Assembly: GCA_032164245.1 (NCBI GenBank)
Contig: JAVMKO010000006.1
Location: forward strand, 104,673,310 to 104,737,309
Source: Sternotherus odoratus
Lineage: Eukaryota > Chordata > Testudines > Kinosternidae
Length of the DNA stretch: 64,000 nt
Reading direction: 5' to 3'
The notes under the pieces are model-generated. The model was given only the letters and a program-made list of their open reading frames with translations. It did not search any database and was not told the origin of the DNA. Of the stretch, positions 1-11,150 are shown in pieces. The translations under genes and the position numbers were made by a program. Position 1 is the stretch's first letter. Each line of letters opens with the position of its first letter.

Positions 1-230
1 AAAGGATGAAGGCTTCTTTTCCTCTTGTAACGTATAAATAAACTCTAGATAGAAGGAGATGTGAGCTACTACTTCTAATATCTGGAAGGACGTTTATGAC
101 CAGGAACAATCAGTTCAATGCACTAACAAACCTCAGTTTGTTTCAATCTTTTTTTTTTCACTTCAGTCAACCTTTTTGTTTTTATGTATCCTGTAAAACC
201 AGCAAGTCAACGTGTTTTAATGGTGGCCTG

Positions 231-530
231 TTCATAGAATCATAGAAGATGGGTTTGGAATAGAGCTCAGGAGATCATCTAGTCCACCCCCTTGCTTAAA
301 GCAAGACCAACCCCAAACTAAATCATCCCAGCTAGGGTTTTAGCAAGTTTAGCATTAAAAACTTATAAGGATGGACATTCCTCCACCTCCCTCGGGAATC
401 AATTCCAGTGCTTCACCACCCTCCTAGGGAAATAGTGTTTCCTAATATCCAGTCTAAGCCTCCACATGGCAACTTGAGGCCATTGCTCCTTGTTCTGTCA
501 TCTGCCACCACTGAGAATTTCATGAGAATC
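231..530 (-). mobile_element. CR1 LINE 3' fragment, reverse orientation
   Basis: The segment opens with ttcatagaatcatagaag, the reverse complement of the usual CR1 terminus, and continues with the conserved tail phrase gatcatctagtcca. It is a 5'-truncated CR1 copy with no coding capacity. The right limit is approximate. Confidence 0.8.
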
Positions 531-544
531 AATCTTTGATTAGG

Positions 545-1204
545 AAAATAACTCAAAAATACAAATACAAAACATCTGGAATGAAATCAATCCACCCTGA
601 TCTTTAGTGTCTGGGGGGGTGGGCCTATGAGGCCAGACTGAGACCCTCATTGGCTAGGAACACCCAGGAAGCCAGTAAAAAAGTCCCTGTCATCTTAGGA
701 ACCAAGCCTCCATCATCCAAGGAACCCCCATAGGCTGCGGGAGACAGGGGGGTGCTGAGAATGTCTAACTCATGACTGCAAACACAGAGATGTGTTATTG
801 GCTTTGGATGGGGGACAAAGAGCAAAGTCGTCGGGATTCTTGCCCCAAACAACACTCACTCATTCTCCTTCAGAGCACCAGGGCTCTAACACGCCTGTCG
901 TGCTCAACTGTCTCTCCTGCTGGGACTTAGAGAATTGTCTCCATCCCCATGATACAGAGGTAAAGAGAAAAGAAGTGACCTCTCTTTGGTCGCACACCAA
1001 AGTCATGCTAGAGCTAGAAAGAGAAGCATAAGAAACAAAGTTGTGTCAACATGTTTTGCCTTGAAAACTAGCTGATTTCTTAAACCAAGGAAATTTGCTG
1101 TGTGGTTAGTGAAGTGAAATGATACGTTCGGGTCTCCACGTGTTTCTAAACTTATGAACCAGCAGATCCATCCCCTCACACCTAGTTTTACTCCAAGAGA
1201 TTGG
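545..1204. other. intergenic, no gene seen
   Basis: Short open frames exist on both strands, but none shows a recognisable domain, splice pattern or codon bias. I see no gene here. Confidence 0.6.
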
Positions 1205-1770
1205 GGCGGTCTACCCCGGGGGAGGGTTTGTTTCGGCAGGGTGGCCCACCCGGGCGGGGGTGTTGTTTCAGTGGGGCGGCCCACCCGGGGGCTGGGTTGC
1301 AGTTGTGTCGGCGGGATTGCCCAACCAGGGAAGGGGGGTGTTTTAGTGGGGCGGCCCACCCGGGGGCTGGGTTGTAGTTGTGTCGGCGGGATTGCCCAAC
1401 CAGGTAAGGGGGGGTGTTTTAGTGGGGCGGCCCACCCGGGGTGGGGGGGTGTTGTTTCGGTGGGGCGGCCCACCCGGGTTGGAGGGGTGTTGTTTCGGTG
1501 GGCAGCCCACCCGGGGGGGGGGGTGTTGTTTCGGTGGGGCGGCCCACCCGGGGTGGGGGGGTGTTGTTTCGGTGGGGCGGCCCACCCGGGGTGGGGGGGT
1601 GTTGTTTCGGCGGGCAGCCCACCTGGGGTGGGGGGGTGTTGTTTCGGTGGGCAGCCCACCCGGGGGGGGTGTTGTTTCGGTGGGGTGGCCCACCCGGGAG
1701 TGGGGGGGGTGTTGTTTCGGCGGGCAGCCCACCCGGGGTGGGGGTGTGTTGTTTCGGTGGGGCGGAGTTC
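1205..1770. repeat. G-rich minisatellite, unit about 38 bp
   Basis: About fourteen imperfect units share the core GGCCCACCCGGG, then a run of G, then TGTTGTTTCGG. At 1287-1440 there is a higher-order pair of about 75 bp carrying the variant GGATTGCCCAACCAGG. The plus strand has many closely spaced G-runs and could form G-quadruplexes. Long open frames on both strands are products of the repeat (proline- or glycine-rich) and are not genes. The array runs directly into a CR1 tail. Confidence 0.9.
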
Positions 1771-1890
1771 AATCCTTGGGGGGACCATCTGGGGGAAAAC
1801 TCTGTTGGATGATTTAGGTGGGGTTGGTCCTGCTTTGAGCACGGGCTTGGGCTAGAACCTCCAGAGGTCCCTTCCAACCCTGACTTACAG
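1755..1890 (+). mobile_element. CR1 LINE 3' fragment
   Basis: The phrases gatgatttaggtggggttgg, tcctgctttgagca and gaggtcccttccaaccctga are the standard CR1 3' end in forward orientation. The left edge merges with the minisatellite. Confidence 0.8.
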
Positions 1891-2251
1891 GGCAAGAGCC
1901 TGCTACTTATTTCTAGCCGACGGTGTTTGGCTGCCAGAGGCCAAGGACCCTGGGCTGCAGCCTTGCTAATGGCCCTGGCTTGTGTGTGTTGCATGCATAT
2001 GTGGCAGTAGGGGACCTGGCTGTCTTTGTGAATTTCGGTTCTAGAGCACACAGACTCGTTCCCAGTCTGTTAGGACACCTGCGGTGAATCCTGCTCCAGA
2101 AAGAGCTATTCCTTAGGGCCTGCAGCCTTTAAGCGAAGGGGCCATGGGACCCCAAACGTTGGCTGTCCCAGGACTCTTCTCCACCTTGTGAGATACTAGA
2201 CGGAGCCTTGTTCTGGGCAATTGCCAAGAGCTCTGGTGCTGTTTCTTTTAG
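1891..2251. other. intergenic or intron, ends in a splice acceptor
   Basis: No coding sequence is recognised. The right end carries a pyrimidine tract and AG (tgtttcttttag at 2240-2251) feeding the MROH exon. Confidence 0.5.
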
Positions 2252-2404
2252 GTCTTTGGACAGATCTTCTCAGAGGCCCAGAGAAGATCTTTCCTCCATG
2301 CAGCGCTCCTGGCCATAAATGACCCCCAGAGCCGGGTCAGCCAGGCTGGGCTGGTCCTGACCTATGCGATGCTAGGGGAAGTCAGACAGCGTATAGGGAA
2401 TGAG
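2252..2404 (+). CDS. exon of a maestro HEAT-like repeat (MROH) family gene
   Basis: The exon is 153 bp, exactly 51 codons, phase 0 at both ends. It is bounded by the acceptor tttcttttag and the donor gag/gtaacc. The translation begins VFGQIFSEAQRRSFLHAALL and continues with a run ending VLTYAMLGEVRQRIGNE, which has the amphipathic helix-pair look of MROH HEAT repeats. MROH proteins are large alpha-helical scaffolds of poorly known function. The next exon on the same strand is at 3221 and is also entered in phase 0. No upstream exon was recognised, so this is a partial gene or a remnant. Family assignment is by memory of sequence style, not by a search. Confidence 0.6.
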
Positions 2405-3220
2405 GTAACCAAATAAGGATCAACTGGGGAGGGACCCCCAGGGCCTTTCACCTCCAGGCGATTGACAGTCACTCCCATCCCATCCCCATGAGGTGACCTG
2501 GGAGCAAGGAGAGGATGAACCTGGGCAGGTGCCATTGGTGGGTGCCAGCTTGTCCCCTGAGCAGCTCAGAGCAGAGCAGACCCAGCTCCCCAGCATGGCT
2601 AGTTCCTAACACATCAACACGACACGCTGCCATGGCTCACGCTAGGGGCTGCCAACTCCCCTAACGACCACTGTGAGCCTTTCATACCCCTCCGGGCCTC
2701 AGGCCAGTTCCTAGGGCCCTAGTATCCTGTTATCCCAGCCACCCCCTGCTCCGGGAGAACTGGGGGGAGTCAGTCAGCAGAGGCTGCTCCAGTGCCCCAT
2801 TCCCCGGAGCTACTGTCCACAGAGTCACCATGACGATGGGGGTCCCTTGGGGAAAGGTGTCCACTTCCTCACCCTCCCCCATGACACTACTGCCCAAAGC
2901 CTCCCAGCCCCTCAGCTGGAGGGGGAACAGGCAGCTGAGGGGATTCTGGGGAGCGGAGCTGAATCCTCAGCTTGGTTGGGAGGTAGAACAGCTCTCATGG
3001 GGGCTGAGAGGAAGGGGGCAGGAGTTCATTCCACTATGGTGGGAGTGGGGCTGGAGGACACTAGACAGGAGACAAGATCTCGTCTCGGGAGTTGGGTGGG
3101 GGAATCCGTCCCTCAGACATGGGGAGGAGTGGGGTGGAAATTTTGCTGGCTCCCGGTGCTGTTAATGCCCTTCGTTGCCATGGGTGTCCGAGTCTCTGAC
3201 TGATCCTTGTTCCCTTGCAG
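2405..3220 (+). other. intron between the MROH-type exons
   Basis: The sequence runs from donor gtaacc to acceptor ttgttcccttgcag. It is GC-rich with short open frames and no further recognised exon. Confidence 0.55.
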
Positions 3221-3363
3221 GAGGAGGACATAACACCTAGGGTCATGGCGCACCTGTTCAACCTCCGGTGCTTGCACCAGGTCCCTGAAGCGCTGCAGGG
3301 ACTGTGGGACGTGACCTCTCTCCACCAACTCCGCTTCCCAACACCTTCCCAGAGCAGACACAG
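3221..3363 (+). CDS. second MROH-type exon
   Basis: The acceptor ttgttcccttgcag is followed by 143 bp open in phase 0, leaving in phase 2 at acacag/gtactg. The translation starts EEDITPRVMAHLFNLRC and contains LQGLWDVTSLHQLRF, a helical HEAT-like segment. It joins in frame to the exon at 2252-2404. No following exon could be identified, and the sequence from about 4.1 kb looks like retroelement. The gene may therefore be truncated by insertions or may continue outside what I can recognise. Confidence 0.55.
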
Positions 3364-4100
3364 GTACTGTTCTTTCTCACTGGGCTTAGGGGAGAAGGAC
3401 TGGGGGTGGGGTGGACATAAACCCCACAGCACTGAGAGAAACCCAGGCCAAGCTCCTCGCTCTCACCACCCTACCCCACCCAGACCCCTGGAGCTGGGGC
3501 CAGGCCACATACGGTCCCTGCCCCCGTGCCCAGAGGTCAGTTTCGGAAGCATCAGGCTGTCAGGGCCGTGGGGCTGGCCCGGAAATGAATCCACAGAGCC
3601 AGGGGTTATCTTCAATAACCACTGCAGTCTGGGAGGGGTGGCCCCACTTGGAGCCCCTCCCCTGTCATCACAGCTCAGACCTCCCCATGGCCCGTGTCAG
3701 TGAATGTCTGACCATCCCCCACCTGGGGCCAAAGCCACCCATCTGGTATCTGAACCCTTCCCAGCCAGGAATGATACTCCCCCCTAGCAGCTTGGGGCAG
3801 GGAAGGATCCTCCCCATCTGGCAGGTGGGGTCTGAGACACAGAGGAAGGGCTGTGATCCTGAGCACACAATCCCGGGGGGATATCTGGGAACTGGACTGG
3901 GTCCCAGGCTAGTCCCTTTCCCCCAGGGGCACCTTCGCTTCCTGCCCTTTATTCTCCCCTCTGGCAAGGGGGTCTCTGAGTGTGAAATGGACCAGGAGGG
4001 TGATGGGGTCCTGGCACAATGCCGGGGTGGGAGCTCCCCTTGGCCTGGACCACAGGGTCAGAGACATCTTTGCCATCCTGCTCTCCTTCTTTTATTCCTA
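3364..4100. other. no gene recognised
   Basis: GC-rich sequence with long open frames on both strands (one of 282 codons on plus) but no domain or splice structure. An acceptor-like ttcttttattcctag at 4087-4101 resembles those at about 7.6 and 8.8 kb. Confidence 0.45.
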
Positions 4101-4249
4101 GGCCGGGAGTCCCCAGAGGAGGCCTCCGTATCCTCCTTGCCTTATGTAGCCCTGCTCCAGACCCTCCACCGACCTGCTCCCGCATCTCCTTCTCCTCCTG
4201 ATCCTCCCCAACCACATGGACTTGGACTACCTGGTTTTGACCCTCGGCC

Positions 4250-5750
4250 TGTATCTTGACTCCTGTTTGGACATTGACTTGGCAGATCTTTCGTCTCTGA
4301 CTACCCGCTAACTACCTCTGGCCCGGACTTAGACTCTGGCTCTGGTTCTGCTCTGGCTTTGTCGATGGACTCTGACCTCAGTTTTGACCCCGGACCTTGA
4401 TATTGGCACCACGTTTAGCCTGGGCCCAATCCTGCACCTCGCTGCAACCTGCGCTCCAACCCCTGGGCCCATGGTTATCAGATGCAGCACGTGACATTAG
4501 GTGGTGACATTAGGTGGTGCAACTTTTTGCAAGAAAGCAGGCGCTCCGCACGTAAGTGGAATTAAGGCTGTCCCTGCGTACAGTCCTGAAAACCGGACCT
4601 AGGAGTTTACGAGCCAATAAACGTTTCCCACAGGTGCCCAGGCCCTTTTTGGGAAGACGAAATGTGGGACTCTCATTAGACAATCAGCTCCTGAAAAAAA
4701 TGATTGTTTGGAACCATTACCCCCCTGCTGTGAATCCCCCCATGGTTGGCTCCCAGGAAATCTGCCATGTTGTTCATCAAACTTCATCTGGGAGGATTTC
4801 CAATCTAACACTCATTTGGGCAGGGGACAAATGGAAGACAGATTTCAAAACACACTATGGACATTTTAACTGTCTGATATGGCATGTGAGCTCACTAACG
4901 GTCCCCTGCCCTTGCCACACTTCATCAGTGATGTATTTGCTGATCTTTGGAATCCACACCGTGTCATCTGTTCAGGTGACAGACTTCTCTTTTTGGAGAA
5001 CCCAGAGCAGCACGCGCACCACACCCCAACCTGGAGAGGTTTCGGCAGCAGAATTGGAAAAGCGTACCTCCGGCCAACTCTCCACGGGGCATTGGGGGTA
5101 CATCCTCTCCCCGGAAGATGTGACGATTGATCCACATAAAGTGGAGGCCATTCCTAGATGGGACCAAGTTTGAAGTCCTCAAGAAGACAGCGCTCCCTAG
5201 ACTTCCCCAGCTTCACTGCTGCTTCGGCCCAGGGTTCTCAGGGCCCGGAGAGCTCTCCTCCACATAATGGCCGCATTCGTTTGGTCGCCCAAGTTCCAAC
5301 AAGCCTGCAAACAGCTCAGAATTGCCTTCACCACTGCACCTATTTGGAGGCTCAGCATTCCTCCGGGAAGTAGGCGCATCCACTGTGATCACCAGGGCCT
5401 GCTTCATTTGGTGGTGCCAGATGTGGGCTGAAATTCAGACTTCTCTTGACTGACGTGACTTCTGCGCTTTCACCAAGGCGCCACACACCAAACTCCTTGG
5501 CCTCTCAGGCCTCTGGAGACCCTGCCCTGGCCATGGGCCGCCAAGGCCAGGAATTTTACAGAATCAAATGGTCACATGATGGCGCGCTTCATCCCCTGGT
5601 GAATGTGAACCGTCGATTGAGAGGACAGATCAGTTCTGGATTTGCAAAGGCCAATGACTCCTTCATTTTGTTAGCTATTGATTTCCCATGGATTTCAGGC
5701 CACACTACAAATGGCCTCTCTGAACTTCCCAGCTATTGACCTGGGTCAAG
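4250..5750 (+). pseudogene. decayed Ty3/gypsy retrotransposon
   Basis: Several frames carry remnants of a gypsy polymerase in the right order. There is a reverse-transcriptase fragment reading FISDVFADLWN, then LLFLENPEQHAHH (near 4920-5030). Next comes the phrase GYILSPEDVTIDPHKVEAI (near 5090-5150), typical of the end of the gypsy reverse transcriptase. An RNase H-entry fragment with an FVWSP-like start and a thumb/connection remnant lies at 5270-5380. Frame changes between these pieces show the element is dead. The preceding stretch rich in gactctga-type words (4250-4450) may be its leader. LTRs were not identified and both edges are approximate. Confidence 0.65.
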
Positions 5751-6059
5751 GAATCCATCCCATTCCAGAAGAGCGATGGGAGTCCCCTTCAGGACACTGG
5801 GAAGGAGCTGAGATAGTCTACGGCCTGCTGATGATAAGAGGGAAGCCATTTGCTGAAGGGAGGTACAAAGCCCCTGGCACTGACCGAATCCCTGAGTCCT
5901 TGTCTGTGGCAGCAGTTCCTGACCCATCCCCCTTTGCTGACCTTCTGATCCCATCCTCCTCCCCTGGCTCTCGGGAGCAAATTCTGGGTCCCTTCCCTCA
6001 CTGTGGCACAATCCGTGCCCGGAGGGTCTGAGCTCCTCGCTGACAATAGGACTCTCCTG

Positions 6060-6190
6060 CCTTCCCCTCCTGGTGTGTGTGGGGCTAAGACTAGAACCCC
6101 CATTTTACAGACAGGGAATGAAGGTGATGAAGTGACCTCTCCAAGGTCACACCTAGCAATGGGGGGCAGACCTGGGAACTGGACTGGGTT
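6060..6190 (+). mobile_element. MIR-like SINE fragment
   Basis: The words cattttacagacagggaatga and ccaaggtcacacctagcaat match the conserved MIR/CORE-SINE body. Boundaries are approximate. Confidence 0.55.
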
Positions 6191-7356
6191 CTACAAGAGG
6201 GCCCCTCCCTTCTTGGCCCATCTTCGAAGGGGGCTCTGAAAGGGAAATGAACAGGGGTTTCCTCCCCCTCTGTCTTCCAGGCTCTGGGATCTGTCCATGT
6301 CGCCTACAGCAATGCAGCCTGCAGCTGGCCAGCTTGGGAAGTCAGGACCTCATCCTGTGAAATCAAGATGTGCTGGCTCTCAGTGAGATTTAGATAGAAA
6401 CCCCCACACCCCACACGGAGGTAGGAACCACCCATTCCCCGGTTGTCCTGAGGAGCCACGATTCCTCCAGGAGCCGGGGAAGAGCCCAGTGATCAGTCTG
6501 TCAAAGGTAAGGAAGGATGGTGTAAGGAGAGGGTCTAAGAGAGGGGGAGCGTGAGCTAGGCTCTGTATTTGGGCTTGGCAGGGATCAAGAGGAGGGACGG
6601 GGCTGTTAGAGGGCAATGTTGAGGTACAAGGGGTGTCGGAGGTGGGGGCAAGGCCTGAAAAGTTCAGCTACTTTAGATCAACTCTGCTAGAAAATCACCG
6701 GTGGAGAAGACATGGAAGCTCTGAACTAGGGCTGGCCACAATCATCCTCCTCAGATGGGAAACATCCCAAAAGTCTGCGGAAGGTCAAGCCTCTGAGGGG
6801 AACGTTGTGGCCCAAACCTCTCTCTGCTCTGTACCTCACAGAATTCCCACTGGCTGTTCCAATCCAGGATGAAAACTATGCCCCTGGAGTCTCACAGACC
6901 CTGTGCAGTGAAGTGCCACTTAAACCCGCTGTGATTCACAGACCTCACCGTGGCTGTCTGCACAGGGCTGAATTTTGCTCCTTGAAAGTGTAAGGAAATA
7001 ATTGGCTGAAGGCCTTTTTCTTTTCAGATGTGGTTCTAGTGGGAAAGAACCATGGGGATTTCTCACCTGCATTGCTCCAGGGACTGGTGCTTCAATGAAG
7101 CAGAGAAGTACTGTTACATTGGTGAATTTTTGCCTGCTTTTAATCTACTGTCTTCCTCTCTTAACAGGTTTTCTAAGGGAACCCCGGGATTCATGTGGGC
7201 ATAATTGGGTGGGCAGATCCCATCAGACCTGCACCTCCCTAAATAATAGTGAATGAAATATGCAGACACTAAAGTTCTGTAGCCAAACTCTCAGAAACTT
7301 TCCTCTTCAATGTAGGAACAGGATTTTGTTTTTAATTGGATTTTTTTATAGTATTA
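6191..7356. other. no gene recognised
   Basis: Moderately GC-rich sequence with short open frames only. An acceptor-like ccccctctgtcttccag occurs at about 6265-6281, but the following frame is not open for long. Confidence 0.5.
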
Positions 7357-8486
7357 AGGGGATGCTGCACTATAATAAGAAGAAAGAGAAGTAAAAACGG
7401 AAAGAATCCTACTTAAACCAATGAACGGATGCAGAGAGTGGAAACACGGCAAAGCAAACCAATGAATACTGTGAGCAGATAACCTGACAGCAAATGGGGA
7501 AGAAAACCTTATCTCGAGAATTGTGTATAGAGATCAGGTTCCTGGTACGTAGCCTGGCTGAAATCAGATCTTTCCCCTGGATCCCAGACCTGGGATTCTG
7601 ATGTCATTTTCAGTGTTTTGTCCTTATTTTATTCCTAGGAAAAGGATTCCCAAAGGAGGTGTAAGGATCTCGAACCCTAATGTCAGCAAGAAACTTCAAC
7701 CACTTTCCCAGGTAGAAGTCACTTTCTTTCCCACAATGCCACTAGTGCACTTACTGCTCTCCAGGTCTCCTCCCTGCAGCAGGACAGAGACACCCCTTAG
7801 CTCCCTGAGTCCTGATTTCCTGCCATGCAAGGGGCTGAGGGGTTGCATTGCCCCCACCCCTTCCATCAGAGACTTTTCCTGGTGAGAATTTCCCTAGAGC
7901 AGGGGGGAAATCTGTTCTTCCCTTAGAACCAGACTGCTCAGGAAATCCACCCCCACTGACCTCATCTTAGCTGCTTTGTTTGTCCCAGATGAGTGGTATC
8001 TTTGGAAAACCCTTAGCGTGTCGGGATGTGAGGTGGAGCAGGGGGGATGGGAGCTCCAGCAGATTCCCCTGAAGAACACCCCCTGTTTTTCTCTGGTCAG
8101 GCTTGGGCTAGCCCTCCATTGTGGAGGTGAAGACCAGATGGGAGCTGCTGGATTGACCTTGATACGCAATGTCCTTGTGTGCATGAAGGACTTACATCTC
8201 AGAGATGACCAGCAGCAGATGTTCCACATGTGTCCAGGAATAGGATAAACAGCCTACACTGATGGGTAAGTAAAGTCATGGACAGATGTAGACACCACAG
8301 GAATTGGTGGGGAATGAAGCAGCTTTCTGTTTCCTGCTGCTTCCCTGGACCCACTTGAGGAGAAGAGGAAGTCAACTAAAGTAGTAGGAGCCAGTTAAGC
8401 CCTTAAGATGCTGATCTCTTCCCTCACCCAGGCCCTGCTACCAGCCTGCTTATTTTTCCCCTTTGATGGAGTATTGAGAATCACAA
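7357..8486. repeat. unit A of a ~1.13-kb tandem duplication
   Basis: The unit starts at aaggggatgctgcactataa and is repeated about 1130 bp later with scattered substitutions. It contains a splice-acceptor-like sequence (ttattttattcctag near 7624-7638) and a donor-like gatggg/taagtaaag near 8261-8272, so it may carry decayed exons. The open frame between them is short (up to 111 codons) and has no recognised domain. Confidence 0.8.
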
Positions 8487-10070
8487 AGGAGATGCTACAC
8501 TATAATAAGAGGAAAGAGAAGTAAAAGCTGAAAGAATCCAACTTAAATCAATGAACAGATGCAGAGAGTGGAAACACGCCAAAGCAAAGAAATGAATACT
8601 CTGAGTAGATAACCTGACAGCAAATGGGGAAGAAAACCTCATCTGGAGAATTGTGGCTCTCGGGACAAAGATCAGGTTCCTGGTACGTAGCCTGGCTGAG
8701 ATAAAATCTTTCCCCTGGATCCCACACCTGGGATTCTGATGTCATTCTCAGTGTTTTGTCCTTATTTTATTCCTAGGAAAAGGATTTCCAAAGGAGGTTT
8801 AAGGATCTCGGACTCTAATGTCGGCAAGAAGCTTCAACCACCTTCCCAGGTAGAAGTCACTTTCTTTCCCACAATGCCACTAGTGCCCTTTCTGCTCTCC
8901 AGGTCTCCTCCCTGCAGCAGGACAGAGGCACCCCTTAACTCCCCGAGTCCTGATTTCCAGCCATGGAAGAGGCTGAAGGGTTGCATTGCCCCCACCCCAC
9001 CATCAGAGACTTTTCCTATGGGAATCTCCCTAGAGCAGGGGGAAAATCTGTTCTTCCCTTAGAACCAGTCTGCTCAGGAAATCCACCCACACTGACTTCA
9101 TCTTAGCATCTTGTTTGTCCCAGATGAGTGGTATCTTTGGAAAACCCTTAGTGTGCCGGGATGTGAGGTGGAGCAGGGGGGATGGGAGATCCAGCGGATT
9201 CCCCTGGAGAACACCCCCCTGTCTTTCTCTCATCAGGCTCGGGCTAGCCCTCCATTGTGGAGGTGAAGACTCTGGAAGGGCTGGGCTGCTGGATTGACCT
9301 TGATACGCAATGTCCTTGTGTGCATGAAGGACTTACATCTCAGAGACGACCAGCAGCAGATGTTCCACATGTCCAGGAACAGGATAAACAACCTACACTG
9401 ATGGGTAAGTAAAGTCATGGCCACATGTAGACACCACAGAAATTGGTGGGGATTGAACCAGGGTTCTTGAGCACAAGCCCCTCCCTCTCATTGTCAACCA
9501 ATCCAGCTCCACCCACTAGACCACGCCCCCTTCCAGAGTCAGGGAACCCAGGAGTCCTGATTCTCAGACCCAGTCCTCACATCACAAGGTCAAACCTCCT
9601 CCCAGGATGGGCCCTGTAGAAAGGACCATCTGCAGAATCCCCTCAGGTTCCAGACTGTGTGGGGTGCCACTAGGACCCAGAGTGTAGAAAATTGTGTCTG
9701 CTGCTGGTGCATCTGTATTCTCTCTGCTCTAGATGTGCAGAGATGGTGGAGGGCTGGGCTGGAGGAAGGAAGGAGGGTGCAAGAGACACAACAGGCAGGA
9801 GAAAAGGTGAGAGGGAATAACAGAAAGCAGCAGAAGATGCAGGGAGAGAGTAGGGGGAGCCTCTTATGTACCTCTCCAGCACCCCCAGGAGGCAGGATTC
9901 ATTAACACCAGCTTCTCAGGGAGCTTCCTGTTTCCTGCTGTTTCCCTGAACCCACTTGAAAGGAGCAGTCAGTCAACTGAAGTAGTAGGAGTCAGTTAGG
10001 CCCTTAAGATGCTGATATCTTCCCTCACTCAGGCCCTGCTAGCAGCCTCCTTATTTGTCCCCTTCAACTG
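8487..10070. repeat. unit B of the ~1.13-kb tandem duplication, with an insertion
   Basis: The unit matches unit A from the actataataagaggaaagag region to about 9450. It is then interrupted by about 460 bp that contains the accepted SINE-tail words attgaaccagggttcttgag and ccactagaccacgccccctt. Similarity to unit A (its 8321-8480 part) resumes at about 9918. The interrupting segment may be an insertion here or a deletion in A. Confidence 0.75.
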
Positions 10071-10071
10071 A

Positions 10072-10960
10072 GTGTTGAGAGCCACTAGAGCTGACAGCAG
10101 TCAAGAGGGAAAGAAGAAAATTCCTTTTCTGGGGCAGCATTCAGAAAAAGAGAAAAGCTTCATTTGCTTTTCTTTATCTAAGCAGGAAGAAGCTCTCCTG
10201 AGAGACATAGACACAAATGTTCACGGTGAGCCTTTTGGCCCCAGTGAGGATGTGAGTGGTGAGGAGATGCCTGATCTTCCAGTTGGTTCGAGTGCAGGTG
10301 ACCTGGAAGTTACTACAGCATCCATGTCTCCATCTCAAATGGATGTAACCAGGCACATTCCTGAAGAAAAGTGTAGATCAGAGAAGGGTGTAGTGGAGGC
10401 GCAAGAAACAGTTGCTGCTGAGTTTAGTTGCTTGAGTCTACGTGATCCAAGACTGCGGAACCACTTGAAGAGTAGCCTGAGAGGCTAAGTGTAAAACGTC
10501 ATGTTCCCCAAAGACAATGAAACTACATGTTTCCATCCAACACATTACTGGCGTGAAATCCACAATGGTGACAAAGTGGAGAGGCCATGGCTTATGTACT
10601 CAAAAACCTAGAATACTGCATACTGTTTTTGTTGCAAACTCTTCCATTTTAATGTTCCAGGCACATTGGGTTCTACAGACACAAAGGACTGGAAAACTCT
10701 GGCTAGAAATGTGGCATGCCATGAAAAAGCAGCAAATCACCAGACCAGAGAGCATTCCATAAGTGGAAAGAGCTTGAGATGAGACTAAGGTTAAAGGCCA
10801 CCACCGATGATCAGCATCAAGGGAAGATTGCATCAGAGTCTCTTTACTGGCAAAATGTTCTGGAAAGGCTCATTGGCATTGTGAGAACGCTTGCTACCCA
10901 AAACCTAGCACTTCTGATCAGCTGTATGTGCCAAACAAGGGAAACTTCCTTAAAATTGTG
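10072..10960 (+). pseudogene. hAT transposase remnant, N-terminal part (ZMYM1-like)
   Basis: An open frame of 138 codons (10072-10488) ends in LRDPRLRNHLKSSLRG. It is followed, with frame changes and stops, by pieces reading HYWREIHNGDKVERPWLMYS and YCFCCKLFHF. The last two are the TTF-type zinc-finger region found in ZMYM1-like hAT transposases. Stops interrupt the region after the finger, so no functional protein is expected. The remaining parts of the same transposase lie downstream at 12.5-17.3 kb, split by several insertions. Confidence 0.65.
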
Positions 10961-11150
10961 GAGCTGATGGCTAAGTTGATGCTGTACCCCAGGAGCATCT
11001 AAGAGTCACCCCCCAAGAAATGTGCACACACTACTACCTTGGAAAACAATTCCAAATGAGATCACACCGTTACTGGCAACAAAAGTCAAATGGAAGATTG
11101 TGGCAGATCTTAAGTCAGCAAGATATTACCCTGTTAGTCTGGACTGCACA

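Noticed and set aside
1205..1770. Regularly spaced repeats as a possible CRISPR array
   Set aside because: The units are contiguous and imperfect with no unique spacers, and the genome is vertebrate.
1003..2051. Overlapping proline- and glycine-rich open frames (up to 279 codons)
   Set aside because: They are translations of the G-rich minisatellite and are open on both strands in several frames; there is no codon bias or domain.
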